A stretch of DNA of 64,000 bases from Euonymus europaeus (taxonomy: Eukaryota; Streptophyta; Magnoliopsida; Celastrales; Celastraceae), in NCBI GenBank assembly GCA_963580455.1, contig OY756957.1, forward strand, positions 2,361,001-2,425,000, in the 5' to 3' direction. A model generated the notes under the pieces. The model saw only the letters and a list, made by a program, of their open reading frames with translations. It was not told the origin of the DNA and made no database searches. Positions 44,931 to 56,339 of this stretch are shown piece by piece (the stretch's first letter is position 1; every line of letters begins with the position of its first letter). The position numbers and the translations under genes were made by a program.

Positions 44931-47746
44931 ATGAGCAAATATGATGATGACCCAGGCAAGAACAAAGGCGGGCCGTGTGTTTGGTTGAGCAACTTCCACA
45001 GGGATCTGTTGGCGGGGGCGTTAATGGGAGGAGTGGTGCATACGATTGTGGCCCCGATCGAGAGAACCAAGCTGCTGTTGCAAACCCAGGAGAGCAACCT
45101 CTCCATTGTGGAAGGAAGGAGCCGTAAATTCAAGGGTATGGTCGATTGTATTGGTCGCACAGTTAGAGAGGAAGGCATTCTTTCGCTTTGGAGAGGCAAT
45201 GGCAGCAGCGTCCTTCGCTATTACCCTTCCGTGGCCCTCAATTTCTCCCTCAAGGTATTCATAACCGTTTTCTTGATTCTAATGCTCGTATTAGACTTGT
45301 TGATTTCTTTTGAGCACTAGGTGATTGATAAAATGCCCGCGTTATCTAATTTTTCTTCGCATGCCTTTTCTTCATCTCAGTGCTTGGACTAGACTTGTTG
45401 TCATCTTTGGAGCACTAGGTGCTTGATAAAATGCCCGTGTGATTTAATTTCTTTCATGGACTTGGTGGAGGGGCGAATTGATGAAAATAATGCTCTTTTT
45501 ATATTGTATGAGAAGTAGTCTTAGGAAATGGGAGGCGGATGGAGAATATCAAAAATATTTCATCGATTTATTAGTTTTTATCTTGCTTGTTCTGGCTTTG
45601 GAGCATACGGATTCGATTTGCACATAGAGCTCGCATCTTCATGTTTTATTTCAATCTATGGTCTCTGAAGGATAGTTATGGTATTGGGTTTTTAATGACG
45701 CAATGAATTTGCTTCCAGGGAAAAAAACCAGTAATTTGAATAGTATCTAGTTTAGTAATGAAGCCTAGAAGTTCATGTTGTCAGTTTTTAGGATGTAATT
45801 GGGAAGATTATTTAACTTGTCCATAGCAATATAGAACCTTCATGTTCTTGCCTTACCTTGTGCATTTGACTTATCCTTTTGATGCTTTCGAGGGTAATGG
45901 TATTGGAGATGTTGTGTAAAAGATTGACTGCGTGAAAGAAAATAGTGTATAATCTTTGGATCTCAAGATACAGGAGAGAACCCCAAGGGGTTGGAAGAAT
46001 AGAGGCATTGTTTGGGAAATTGACTCGTGCATGATAGCTTCACAATGCATGAGGTTTATGGCTGTATTTTTGTAGAATGCCTATGCAACCTTCCATTGTT
46101 GATATTCCCAAGGTTTTATGAGATAACAGAAGAACAGGAGAGAGAGTGGCTTTGCTAGGAGAGATCGTTTTCAAAAGAACCGAGTTTTTTCTTCTTCCAT
46201 GAAGGTTTTGATTATTAGAGATGCAATGGGTGGGAATTCGACCCTATCCCTGTCCAATGGCTCAGAGGTTCAACAACAACCACCCCCACAAACAAACACC
46301 AAAAGCATGCGTACCCCCACCCACCTCCTCTCCCTCCTGTTATCTCATAAAACCTTGGGAATATCAACAATGGCGAGCGAGCTTATCCCCAAAAAAAAAA
46401 AAAAAAAAACAGACTGTGTAGTAGAGTGAACTGGTCAAACATCTGGCTTTGAAAGAAGGAGTGAACTTAGACATAAGACTACAATGGAAAAGTGATAGAG
46501 TCCCACATCGAAAGATGTGGTGGTGAGGGTGTTGTTGATAAGGGGAGGTATGGGCCTCCCTTAGTAGCCAAGGTTTTGGGGTGGTATGGGCCGCCCTGGG
46601 CCTTGGTTACAGCTGACCCATTTGGTGGGTGCAGTTGGGCCTTGGCTGCTTGGGCTCGCGTATGGGCGTGGGCCTTATAAAAAAGCTAACATCATCATTG
46701 TTTTCTGATGCACTGGAGGAGATGAAAATTGGAAATGCAGACACCATGATATTGAAGTTCAAAAGCTCTATGCATCTTTTCCCCAACTATAGGCAACACG
46801 GATTCTACCCAACAAGTACACATTTTGAAGAGCTTATTAACATGTTCATACTGGACCATCATCCTTTTAGGTTTCTTTGGTGACAGTCTATTGTATGGTT
46901 GAACAATATGGGTAAATTTTGGTTTGCCAAATGGGACTTGGTTTTATTTCCTTAGTTGCATGCATAAAACCTCATATATGCTTTGCCTCTAGTATGGGGA
47001 AATAAAGTTAATGGTAAACCAGAGATTTTACAGTAATTAAGAAATATTCATATTTGGTTTTTTTGAATTATATACCCTGACAAGAACGTGGCCTAAATCA
47101 TTTTGTTTCTTTGCAGGATCTTTATAGAAATTTTTTAAGGAATGGCAACCCTCAAGACGGTCAATTTCTGTCTGGCGCATCTGCCAACTTCCTTGCTGGT
47201 GCTGCTGCTGGCTGTACGACGTTGATTCTAATCTACCCACTTGATATTGCACACACCCGCCTTGCTGCTGATATTGGAAGAGCTGAAGTTCGTCAGTTTC
47301 GAGGTATCAGACATTTCCTTTCCACCATTCATAAGAAAGATGGGATTCGAGGGATTTACAGAGGGCTTCCTGCCTCTCTGCATGGGATGGTTGTCCATCG
47401 CGGATTGTATTTTGGAGGTTTTGATACTATTAAGGAGGTTATGTCTGAAGATTCTAAACCGGTACCTCTGTGGAAGCGTTGGATTGTGGCTCAAGCAGTC
47501 ACAACATCTGCTGGGTTGTTGTCATATCCTTTGGATACAGTTCGAAGGCGGATGATGATGCAGTCAGGTTTGGAAAAACCAATGTATCAAAGCACACTGG
47601 ACTGCTGGAAGAAAATTTATAAAACAGAGAGAGTGTCTTCATTTTATCGCGGGGCAGTTTCAAACATGTTTAGAAGTACCGGTGCTGCTGCAATCCTGAT
47701 TTTGTATGATGAAGTTAAGAAATTCATGGAATGGGGTGGGCTGTAG
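44931..47746 (+). CDS. PM-ANT1: Adenine nucleotide carrier, PM-ANT1-like, 317 aa
   Basis: Mitochondrial-carrier-family protein that exchanges or exports ATP/ADP. The close Arabidopsis relative was assigned to the plasma membrane in pollen. Two exons: 44931-45254 and 47117-47746 (phase 0), separated by a 1.86-kb intron. The three carrier repeats carry the signature P-x-[DE]-x-x-[KR] as PIERTKLLLQ, then PLDIAHTRLA, then PLDTVRRRMMMQ. RRRMMM is the diagnostic hexapeptide of ADP/ATP carriers. There are six predicted spans, and the length suits the family. The N terminus is short and hydrophilic with no presequence, unlike classical mitochondrial AACs. The wording (FHRDLLAGALMGG, HTIVAPIER, RGLPASLHGM) points to the PM-ANT1 subgroup. 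The intron holds a perfect 37-bp inverted repeat and a dispersed repeat. Confidence 0.92.
46093..46373. repeat. Perfect 37-bp inverted repeat with 207-nt loop, in carrier intron
   Basis: The arm at 46093-46129 (CCATTGTTGATATTCCCAAG... through GATAACAG) is the exact reverse complement of 46337-46373. Purine-rich sequence next to the left arm (AGGAGAGAGAGTGG) is also imperfectly complementary to the pyrimidine-rich run before the right arm. The intron RNA would fold into a long hairpin. The loop begins with the AG-rich tract and contains CCACCCCCAC-type sequence. Confidence 0.9.
46500..46690 (+). repeat. Dispersed repeat copy in carrier intron
   Basis: Begins GTCCCACATCGAAAGATGTG and contains CCAAGGTTTTGG and several GGGCC(T/G)TGG blocks. 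It shares its ordered motifs with 20288-20470. GC-rich compared with the surrounding intron, as expected for an inserted sequence. Confidence 0.5.
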
Positions 47747-49218
47747 GGCTTGCAGCACTAACCAATTTTGTGGCTTTCCATACGGGCAAGAGAATTAGAG
47801 TACTTGCAGAGCTCAAATGAGTTGCATACTCGCAGTTTTTGACACATCACTGGCAGTGTCAACAATCTGTCTTTGATATTTTACACAAAACAGATGTTAA
47901 AGCCTGGAGCCAATGTCGTTTAAATTCTCGAACACACTTAATTGATTATATTCGGATTGTTTTAAATCTGGACAAGTAAATTAGACAATAATATAATCCA
48001 TATTAGAGTCTGGATCAGCACAAATTCAATAATCCTGACGGGACAGAGTTTTGTTGAAGTGGATATAGTTTTTGCGTCTGATTGAATCCAAAATGGTGGG
48101 GGGCCTTGAGGTCTGTAAAGAGCGTCCCATACTCGTTCATTACTTGGAAAGAAAAATTGTTTGTGCTGTCCACAAAGTGACGCGAGCTTGACTCCATGAT
48201 ACAGCCAAGTGATGTGACACTAAGATAATATGCAGAGAGCATCCAGGGAAGGTATCAACTGAAATGGAGGTTGGATCCTTAAAGAATTGCTTAACCAATT
48301 TTGGAGTTTATTAGGTATAATGTGGACAACAGATTGTGTACATTATATCATATAATATATGGAAAAAGTGAGAAGCTGATAAAAGTTGTAATAAAAAAGC
48401 CTACTACTACGGAGCCTTCAGTGGGGTCAATTGCCATGGGTGGCAAATATGAGTTTCGAATTGGACAATATAAGACGTTTGTAAAATATTTATATGTCCA
48501 GATTGGATTGATTTTGATTTTCAGACGTATTTAATTGATCATATACGAATTAGTTTAAATTAAGATGAATAAATTGAACAATAATTTAATCCGAGTTAAA
48601 ATTCATTCAATTAAATCATACAAGATTTTTGTATCTGGATCAGGACCCGACTTTAAACGAGACAAAATCTTTGTGTTTGAATCTAGATTTCGAACAAACT
48701 AATTTATATTTAAACTTAGTTTAATTCAGATCGAAAAAAGAAAAAAAATCGATCATCCAGATTAGAGAAAGTTTTGGCACCCTTAACAATTAAGTTTTCA
48801 ACTTTTGGCCCAAATTCCCTTTTTCCCTTTAAATAAGAACCAAAAAAAATATACTTATTTCTTTAATAAAATGTTTTGTTTCAAGAATCAGAATGGGAGA
48901 TTCTTTTGGGCCGTAAAAAGATTCTAGATGAGCTGAGTTGAAACTGATGAGAGCTGGTGTATCAAACACCATTGCATGTCTGCCACGTATTGTTTCAAAA
49001 AGCAAAAGTGAAAACCCACTTTCTTTGATTGTGGTTGTGGTTGAGACTGGCCCAAGCTGTCTTTTCAAGCCCAAAGGATATGGGGCCCATTTTCTTCTGA
49101 AGTGGGTTTTGGCTCTCTTTTTCTCAGTTTTTTTTAATATTTTTCTTAACCCTAATGTATATTCACCTTTTTTCCGTATATAAAAAATAATAGAATTAAT
49201 TATATTTACGCCACAAAA
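47747..49218. other. Spacer downstream of carrier gene
   Basis: The first 100-200 bp is presumably carrier 3'-UTR. The rest is AT-rich with no coding frame worth calling. Confidence 0.45.
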
Positions 49219-50322
49219 GATAGGGATTGTCACACTTTAATCATCGCATTCATTTGTTACGAAGTCGTTATTTAAAATAAAAAGTGAGACAAAATTATAA
49301 CTCGTGTAGATTTTGTACAATATAAATTAGGAAGACTGATGATGTGGCACTTAGTCCTCATATATTGATCAAAATATTTTTATGTGGTAAAAAGTAATTC
49401 TTAGTATGTAATGATTTTACCATAAAATTTATTTATTTTAAATTTCAATCATTTGTGTGAAAGTCCTAACTGATACTATGAATTTATTATACTCCATTTG
49501 AATGATTGTGATTCAAAATGAACGAAATTTTATTGACGAAATGATTTTAGCCTCTTTTATCCTGCAATTGACATATGACATGGAAATTCAGCTAGATTTT
49601 AACTAAATAAAATTAATAATAAATAAATAAATCAACTTATCTCCAATTGCATCTCTCCTCTCTTTCTCTCTCAATTTTCCGGCTAGTGTCTCTGCATTCC
49701 CGCAGTTCTTGGAATACGGATAGAAGTCGAAAGCGTCGTAGCAGGTTTGATCCATCTCTCCATACCGAATTTTCAGTTCTCATAATCGGATCCATCAGGC
49801 CAAGCAACCCTTCAATCAGAATCCAGCACCAACTCTAACCACACACCAAAGCAATAGGAGGCGCAAGGACCAATACTGCCAGAAAGTCCACTTAAATGTT
49901 TAAACTCCATGGGTGCAATTAAACCCACCAAGTCATAAATCTGGGGCAACGAGGAAGCTTATTTTTCTGCAGTCACCATTGAGCTTATCAAGTAACTATT
50001 TGGAACAACAAGGCGATGGCAGAATGAGTTCGCGAGTCAAGGGCAGAACAAGTGGGAGATTGACGAAACAGGCAAACGAGGAGGAGGGCACGGTGCAGAG
50101 AGAGAGACTGAGTGAGGAAGAAGAGAGAAGTGATAATTTCTTTAAAAAATTAAATGAGTAAATTATTATCTTGCCACATAAGTATATATTAATTATTTTA
50201 ATGTTAAGAAAATGCCACATCAACGAGCACCTGCACGTACCATTTTGTCTCATTTTTATTCCCTCCAAAAGATGACTTCCAAACAAATGTAAATTCGATG
50301 ATGAAAGTATAACGACCCCTAT
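49219..50322. mobile_element. 1.1-kb element with degenerate terminal inverted repeats
   Basis: The left end (49219-49290: GATAGGGATTGTCACACTTT, later GTGAGACAAAAT) matches the reverse complement of the right end (50250-50322: ATAGGGGTCGTTATACTTT, ATCATCG, CATTTGTT, GAAGTC, ATGAGACAAAAT) over about 75 bp with scattered differences. The interior has two short open frames (49647-49838, 49913-50161) of low complexity and no transposase, so it is non-autonomous. No clear target duplication. Confidence 0.65.
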
Positions 50323-50918
50323 TTCTATTTTTGGATGTGTAAAAATATGTCACTCTCTTGGCTTTACTCTTCAATCTTCTTGTCCAATCCCTAAGATTCT
50401 TTCAATGTTAAGAATCCTAACATCTTTTGATCACCCAATACCATTTGTAATGATAACCCGACCCATCATACGGGAAATGGCAATAAAATACAAGCAGAAG
50501 TTGCAATAATAGATAGAATTTTGTCAGAATATCAGAATATGAGACAGTGCAACTCAAATGTGGTCATTGCATGTCTTGTTAAGTAGTACTTAAAACCCAG
50601 ATCCATGAGAGAAAATCGCATCGATTCAACAGGGTTAATTCGATGGATCAATAATTGGGTAATGGGTCCTACATGCACTGATATATTATTATTCTTATAG
50701 ATTTACAGAACAAAGAAACATTAGCATATATACGCAGATCGATTTTTCTTCTTCTGCTACGTCGATTTAATTTATTGTCTAAATCTTTATGCTTTTACAA
50801 GAAATAACAACAAAAAAACAAACCCAAATCATCTAGACCTTAAAAATCAAATCTTTATACTACCATGATTTTGATTTTTGAGATCAATTGTGTAGTTCTC
50901 ACTTCTAATATTTGAATA
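50323..50918. other. Spacer downstream of glutaredoxin gene
   Basis: AT-rich; probably contains the glutaredoxin 3'-UTR near 50900. Nothing else seen. Confidence 0.4.
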
Positions 50919-51320
50919 TTAATTAGAGCAAATTACTCCATACCCATCGAGAGCACCACCTTCAGCGAGTTTGGGGACGAGGTGGCCACTAAGATGGAGT
51001 GCCACAAGGGACTCAAGGCCGCCGATGCAGGTCCCACCAATGAAGACGGCGGGGGAAGAGTAGTTTCTCGGAGAGGTGCTATCCTCGCCCTCAGGAGGAG
51101 GAGGAGGAGGAGGGAGGGCAGCGATCTCGTGGTCGTCGAGTTCAATAACGGTTGGCTGGACCCCAATAGAGGCGAGAAGCTTCTTCATGACGTGGCACAT
51201 ATAGCACGAGGGTCGGCTGAATATTATGAGCGGGTGCTCCGAGATCAGGCGCTGGATTCGGGTCTCTGCTGATTCGGCTACGTCGAAGGATAGGCTGTCG
51301 GGTTTACGTTGGCCTTGCAT
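50919..51320 (-). CDS. CC-type-like (ROXY/GRXC9-like) glutaredoxin, 133 aa
   Basis: Small glutathione-dependent thiol oxidoreductase of the land-plant class that works with TGA transcription factors. Single exon. The ATG at 51318-51320 starts MQGQRKPDSLSF. The frame continues upstream only to a TTG and then an in-frame stop at 51390-51392, with no earlier ATG. The thioredoxin-fold active site is CYMC in PSCYMCHVMKKLL, where most members have CCMC or CCLC. It is followed by SSPAVFIGGTCIGGLESLVALHLSGHL, the cis-Pro and glutathione-binding part. A seven-proline run interrupts the middle. The C terminus ends GYGVICSN and lacks the ALWL motif with which ROXY proteins recruit TOPLESS. A TATA-like TATAAATA lies about 70 bp upstream. 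Confidence 0.85.
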   Translation of the reverse strand: MQGQRKPDSLSFDVAESAETRIQRLISEHPLIIFSRPSCYMCHVMKKLLASIGVQPTVIELDDHEIAALPPPPPPPEGEDSTSPRNYSSPAVFIGGTCIGGLESLVALHLSGHLVPKLAEGGALDGYGVICSN

Positions 51321-51387
51321 CGCCGGAGGAGAGAGTGCAGGATTTGATGTCAACGGGGGGTGAGTTTTGGGTTTGATGGGAAGAAGC

Positions 51388-51402
51388 TTTTATTTATTTA
51401 TA
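51388..51402 (-). promoter_or_regulatory. Probable TATA box of the glutaredoxin gene
   Basis: On the minus strand CTTTTATAAATAAATAAAAG lies about 65-80 bp upstream of the start codon, in an otherwise GC-richer stretch. The position fits a TATA box with a short leader. Confidence 0.5.
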
Positions 51403-51694
51403 AAAGAGAGGAGGAGGGTGGTGTGTGTGTGTGCTTGCTTACATCACAATGTACTATATTGCATAGCTTCTTTGGGATCAAAAAAGCTCTTTTTGAATGG
51501 CCCAAAGAAAAAAAAGAGAGAAAAAAAGAAAAAGAAAAAGAAGTTATTTGGAATGATATTTCCTACTTTCTATGGCCACGCGCTCTCCTTTGTGTGTCGT
51601 CCACTAGCCATCACTTTTTTAAAGTATAACTTTTTTTTTTTAAGTATAATTTTGATGATGTGTTTTATTGTTGAAACCCTAAAAAATAAGGATA

Positions 51695-52063
51695 AAATAC
51701 GTATAGCACCTTTATATTTGATGAAAATACGGACGTTCTTCTCATATTTGTAAAAAGGTAAACGCCCCTTATTTTATAGAGTAGATTGTAAAGTGTGTAT
51801 ATATATCATTCCTTACATTTGAGGAAAAGATAAATATTCTCTCACATTTGTAAAAAATTAATAGTTTCGGATTTAAAATATCATGAATAACTGGACTAAT
51901 AATTAATTAATGATATAACTTTAAAATTTCAATAATCTAAAGTAAACTATTATAAATATAAAATAAATATATTTTATTAAGCTATGATAAGGTTTTTTGG
52001 TCTTTATAAATGTGAGGAAATATATTTATATTGTAATCGAATGTGAGGGTGTCGTATGCATTT
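51695..52063. mobile_element. MITE-like element, about 370 bp
   Basis: The left end AAATACGTATAGCACC (51695 onward) and the reverse complement of the right end, AAATGCATACGACACC (from 52063), align over about 35 bp at about 70 percent identity. Nearly all differences are transitions, as expected from methylation decay. The interior is AT-rich and repeats (T/A)CTCACATTTGTAAAAA-type blocks. No coding capacity. Confidence 0.5.
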
Positions 52064-53300
52064 AAAAAAAAAAAAAAAAAACTCCGACAAAAAAAAAAGA
52101 ATATGAATGAAACCTTCCAATTTAGGAAGGTGAACTCAGGTCAAAAGGCCGAATTTCTAGTCAAATGTCAAAACTTTTGCTTCCGCCAGTTGTTTGGCCG
52201 AGAAATTATGTGTCATGATTCAAGAAGTTGATTTGTGATGCTTTTTTCAGGAATCGATGGCAGAAGGGTTAGGGGGGGTATTAGTGTATTTTTGCATTGA
52301 TTTTTAAGCATTATATATATGTATCATTAAATAATTTTTATAATTCTTATAATAAGTGTGTTTTTTTCTCTCTCTATTTTTAATCTACGATAATAAATTG
52401 TACTAACAAATACACTACACTAATTCTCCTCTTTTTTCGTGGCAGAAATGGCAGTCAATGGTCTGAATGTAATCCACATCAAGTGGTTCTTTTAGCTGCA
52501 ACGACTACTAGCTAGATGAGATTTCGAATTTGATTTATACTGTGAATGACGATAAAATTCCAAAATTTTTCTCTTATTTTTTTTCTAAAACTATACATAT
52601 TGCACATAAATATGGTAAGAATGATGTAATTGCAATGAAATTAGGCATTTAGAGATCCAATTATAATTTTTTTTATTGTTAGTGGCCTAATTGCAAAGTA
52701 CGCTATCTTTTAATGACCGATGTGGATTTTACATGTCAGTTTTGTCAAAATGTTGGACGCGAGACCAAGTAAATAATCAAAATTTGGTATTTTTAATGAG
52801 AAGAACAGTAATCGGGAATTATAAGACGAAAGAAGGCACGAGCCTGAAACGCGCGTGGCGTGATTATGTAATTTGTCACATTATCTTCGTCTTCGTTGAA
52901 CGGTGACGTCACCATTTTTTTTTCCCCTAACTCAAAGAAAAAGCGAATAAAAAAAAATTATATTAACATGACGAGAGGACCGGCTGATGTCGACTGTATG
53001 TGGCATTGTGCTTGGTCCCCACTTTGATGACATAGTCATCGGAACAAAATTACACTTTACCCGTCATCATGACGTCCCCTGCACGACACGTGGCGCGCTG
53101 GCTAACTTTCCTTCAGCTATGGAGATTATGGGCTTTGAGTGGGCCTATATCGGCTGTCAATTTTGCTCAGCCCAACCAATGAAGAAGTACCACGTGGTCG
53201 TCAGTATGAGGTGAGATGACGTGGAGGCGACCTTTGTGGGATGTGGATCCCTACTCAACATGAATCGGCCCTTCAAGGTGTACCGCTGATGGTGGGTAGA
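52064..53300. other. Gene-free spacer
   Basis: No gene called. The poly(A) run at 52062-52080 borders the MITE. G-box-like ACGTG motifs occur near 53089 and 53191 without a nearby start codon to assign them to. Confidence 0.4.
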
Positions 53301-53307
53301 TATGGTG

Positions 53308-53392
53308 CTGTTTGTAATCGCTGTGAGGTGCTGTGGTGCTGCGAGGTGCTGTGAGGTATAAAACTGTGGTGCTGTGAGGTGCTGTGAGACGC
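53308..53392. repeat. Short GTGCTGTGAGG repeats
   Basis: Variants of GTGCTG(T/C)GAGGT occur about six times. They lie at the presumed left edge of the Harbinger element; subterminal repeats of this kind can be transposase-binding sites. Confidence 0.6.
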
Positions 53393-53696
53393 AGTATAGC
53401 GTTTGGCAAATCAAAACTGTGGTGAAGTGCGTTTGAACGCAGTTTAACATTTGTTTTAGAAATTGTATTTTTATTGTAAAGATAAATTACATTAACACTA
53501 ATTTCTTGATTTTTAAAAAATAGAATGTTGAAAAAAAAAATAAAACAATTACAATTAAGGATAATAAATTCATTAAAAGTCAAACCACAATTGCATTAAT
53601 GAAATACATTCGAATTTAACAACAGGAAGACACTTACATTTAAAAATACAAGTCTTGTACAGATATTAATATATAATAATACTCAAATATAAAATA

Positions 53697-54987
53697 CTAA
53701 TAATAACCGAACAACTCCGCAGCAATCATATCACGTGTGGCTGCCATATGGAGATCCTCATATGTATCTGGCGGACCAGCAGAACTGCTCGCTCCATAGG
53801 AACTGCTGATGTCTTCTGTGAATGACACCCCTTGATTGCCCTGATCGTGATCATACATACTCAAATCTGGATCATTTATCGTTCGCAATCTGACAAAGTT
53901 GTGTAGAGCAGCACATGCCACCACAATCTTCGCCTGATCGGGGAACTCGTAGGAAGGCATTCTTGACAGAATGTGCCATTTATTTTTCAACAACCCAAAT
54001 GTTCGCTCAATGACTGAGCGTAGAGATGAGTGAGCATGATTGAACGCTTCTCTGGGTGTCGAGACTGCGGGACCATTCCGAAACACTTCCATGTGATACC
54101 GCTGTCCTCGGTATGGTGCTAAATATCCTGTTTGATTTGCATACCCAGAATCGACCAAATAATATTTCCCTATAGCAGAGGCCTTCAAATGTTATTAATT
54201 GATAAAAAAAAGTGAATCGAAATGCAAGAACAAATATCAAACTTTATATACCTGGAGGAGGATGTGGAAAGTTGGCATCCTCGTTTGCAACAATCTCGTT
54301 AAATATCCTCGAATCATGAGCCGAACCCTCCCAACCCGCGCAGATGAAGGTGAATAACATGTCGAAATCACATGCCGCCATCACATTCTGCGTCGTCATT
54401 CCTTTCCTCCCAACGAATCTAGTTCTGTCATAAGTTGGGACAACTGCCGGAACATGAGTTCCATCTATAGCCCCTATGCAGTCCCTAAAATATGGATAAA
54501 ATCTATCATCGTCCGCAATGTGGCTCGGTATTCCGGAGAACGTAGGATCTCGTGGCCGAACTATATCGTCAGACAATGACATCAAACTTTTTAGCACTCT
54601 ATGGAATAGGCGGTGTACGGTCTCTCCGGAATGCTGAAATCTATCTTGGACTGCCCGATTCCCCACCCCATGTCCAACCGTATAAACAAACATCCCAACC
54701 ATCTCGATAATGCTAGTATTACGAGTTTGCTTGAGGTCATAGTTTGTGCTCAACACATTGCATAATTCATTGAACACCCAAGGATCCATTCTCAAAATAG
54801 ATGCACATCTGCATCTATTGCCATTTAGGAGATGTGTGATGTACATATGACCAGTGTAAGGAGCTATCCAGCGTGGTGTACGTGGAACGTACTCAAAAAC
54901 CTCAAAACATGCTACCACAGCACCCCCAATAATGGCAGCAAGTTCATCAAAGTCAAATAAATAATTCTCTTCATCATTGTGCTCCAT
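53697..54987 (-). CDS. PIF/Harbinger transposase (DDE superfamily endonuclease), 402 aa
   Basis: Cuts and joins the transposon ends. Two exons: 54987-54252 and 54169-53697 (GT-AG, 82-nt intron, phase 1), 1209 nt with no stop or frameshift. The N-terminal part has a helix-turn-helix-like region (STNYDLKQTRNTSIIEMVGMFVYTVGHG). The catalytic triad is all present: D in DCIGAIDGTHVPA, D in WEGSAHDSRIF, E in SSLRSVIERTFGLLKNKW. C-terminal helical part ALHNFVR is family-typical. A domesticated HARBI1-like gene could look similar, but the adjacent Myb-like ORF in the same orientation favours a transposon. Confidence 0.9.
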
Positions 54988-55276
54988 CTGATCCTAAAAT
55001 GAATGAAAAAAAATACAATTATTTGACAGCAAATTATTCCATAGCAAAGAAGCTCATACTAAAATGTTCAGTCACATGTTCTGAAACATAAAAACAAATC
55101 AAACAAACATAAACAAGTAGCATATCATTCTACTGAAAAAGCAAACTCAAGAACAAACCAATAAAAGAAGTTCATTATTATCTAAGAAATAAAACAAACA
55201 CACTGAAACTTCACTAAGTCTCAGGTGCACTAGGTCTCGTCTCCTCAGCATACTTCATCTTCAAATAGGCAAGCTG

Positions 55277-56339
55277 TCAGTCCCTACGTATCATAGCAGT
55301 GAAGAACTCGCGTTCCTCTTTTTTCTGAAACAACTTGAAGGCAAACATCAGCATCTCCCCAATCTCAGCAGTCTCTGGGATTTCCTCTAATATGCGCATA
55401 CAATCCGCAATTTCTGCCTTGGACTCTGTAAGGGGTGAAGGAGCAGGAGCTGGAGCATGAGCAGGAGCTGGAGCAGGAGCTGGAGCTGGAGCAGGACTGG
55501 TGGCAGACATTGTGGCAGTTCGGCTGTTCACTGCAGACACCAAATGACCCAATGAATTGCACATCTCTTCTCGGTAATCAGATGTCTTTCGCTTCTTCTT
55601 CTTCGCTCTATTGCCCTGAGTGTCTGACCTCATCCTACTGTGCTTCTGCGGCTGATTCGGAGAACTGGTGACTTCATTGTCTTCATCGTTATTGATGTTG
55701 TATTCAGGATCAGAAGATTTAGTGGGGAGCTCCGGAAATCGAACATTATCACCGGTGCTAGTATTGGTAGGGTTGTCATTGCGATTGGATGCTCCAGCAA
55801 TGTATGCAAACTCCCCAGTAGCACACAAGCCATCGAACATAATCTCTAACTGATCCAAGTTCTCAGGTCCCTGGGTTCTGAACTTCGCGACCCTTTTATC
55901 CTCCTGCCATTTAATTGAGAGATATTAGTGCAAGTTAGATATGACAATAAAGTAACATTTTTAAGAAACTAGGATTTTGTTGAACACATACCTTAATCCT
56001 TTTCTCCCACCAATCATTATCTGCTAAAATAGTGTTTCGAACATTGTCCCACCCGGTGCCCATATCATGGAGTCTCAGTTTTTGAAACAATTTGTAATCT
56101 TTTTTCAAGTTATCCCACTTATTCTTGAACTGTGGTTGATCATATTTCTTTCCAGTTTTCTCCTCAAACCCAACAACTATCCTTTGCCAACCATCTTTGG
56201 TCAAGTGTGATCCGGGCCTCCTCCCCTCATTAACTTGTTGAACACAAAGATCAACAAATATTTTTGTTTGTGCGGAGTCCCAGTTTGCCTTGTCCACAAC
56301 TTGGGTTGATGGGGCAGAAGGTGTCGTTTTGCTACCCAT
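55277..56339 (-). CDS. Myb/SANT-like DNA-binding protein (Harbinger ORF1), 324 aa
   Basis: Accessory protein that in this superfamily binds transposon ends and helps import the transposase. Two exons: 56339-55992 and 55903-55277 (phase 0), 975 nt, uninterrupted. The N-terminal domain is the plant Myb/SANT-like type: NWDSAQTKIFVDLCVQQV, then FKNKWDNLKKDYKLFQKL, and GWD...DNDWWEKRIK. The second half is acidic with a lysine-rich nuclear signal (RAKKKKRKTSDYREEM) and an Ala-Pro repeat of about 13 dipeptides. It ends with a short helical tail (FKLFQKKEEREFFTAM). It lies 289 bp upstream of the transposase ATG on the same strand. The ATG at 56337-56339 (MGSKTTPSAP) is chosen because the longer upstream frame looks unlike protein. 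Confidence 0.85.

Noticed and set aside
46500..46510. Perfect match to the plant snRNA upstream element (GTCCCACATCG)
   Set aside because: No TATA box at the required spacing (about 34 bp on), no snRNA sequence downstream, and the motif is part of a repeat with a second copy at 20288.
48829..49233. 134-codon open frame, minus strand
   Set aside because: Low-complexity Lys/Ile-rich ends, overlaps the edge of an inverted-repeat element, and has no similarity I recognise.
55365..55562. Ser/Cys-rich 65-codon frame
   Set aside because: Frame-shifted reading of the Ala-Pro repeat in the Harbinger ORF1.
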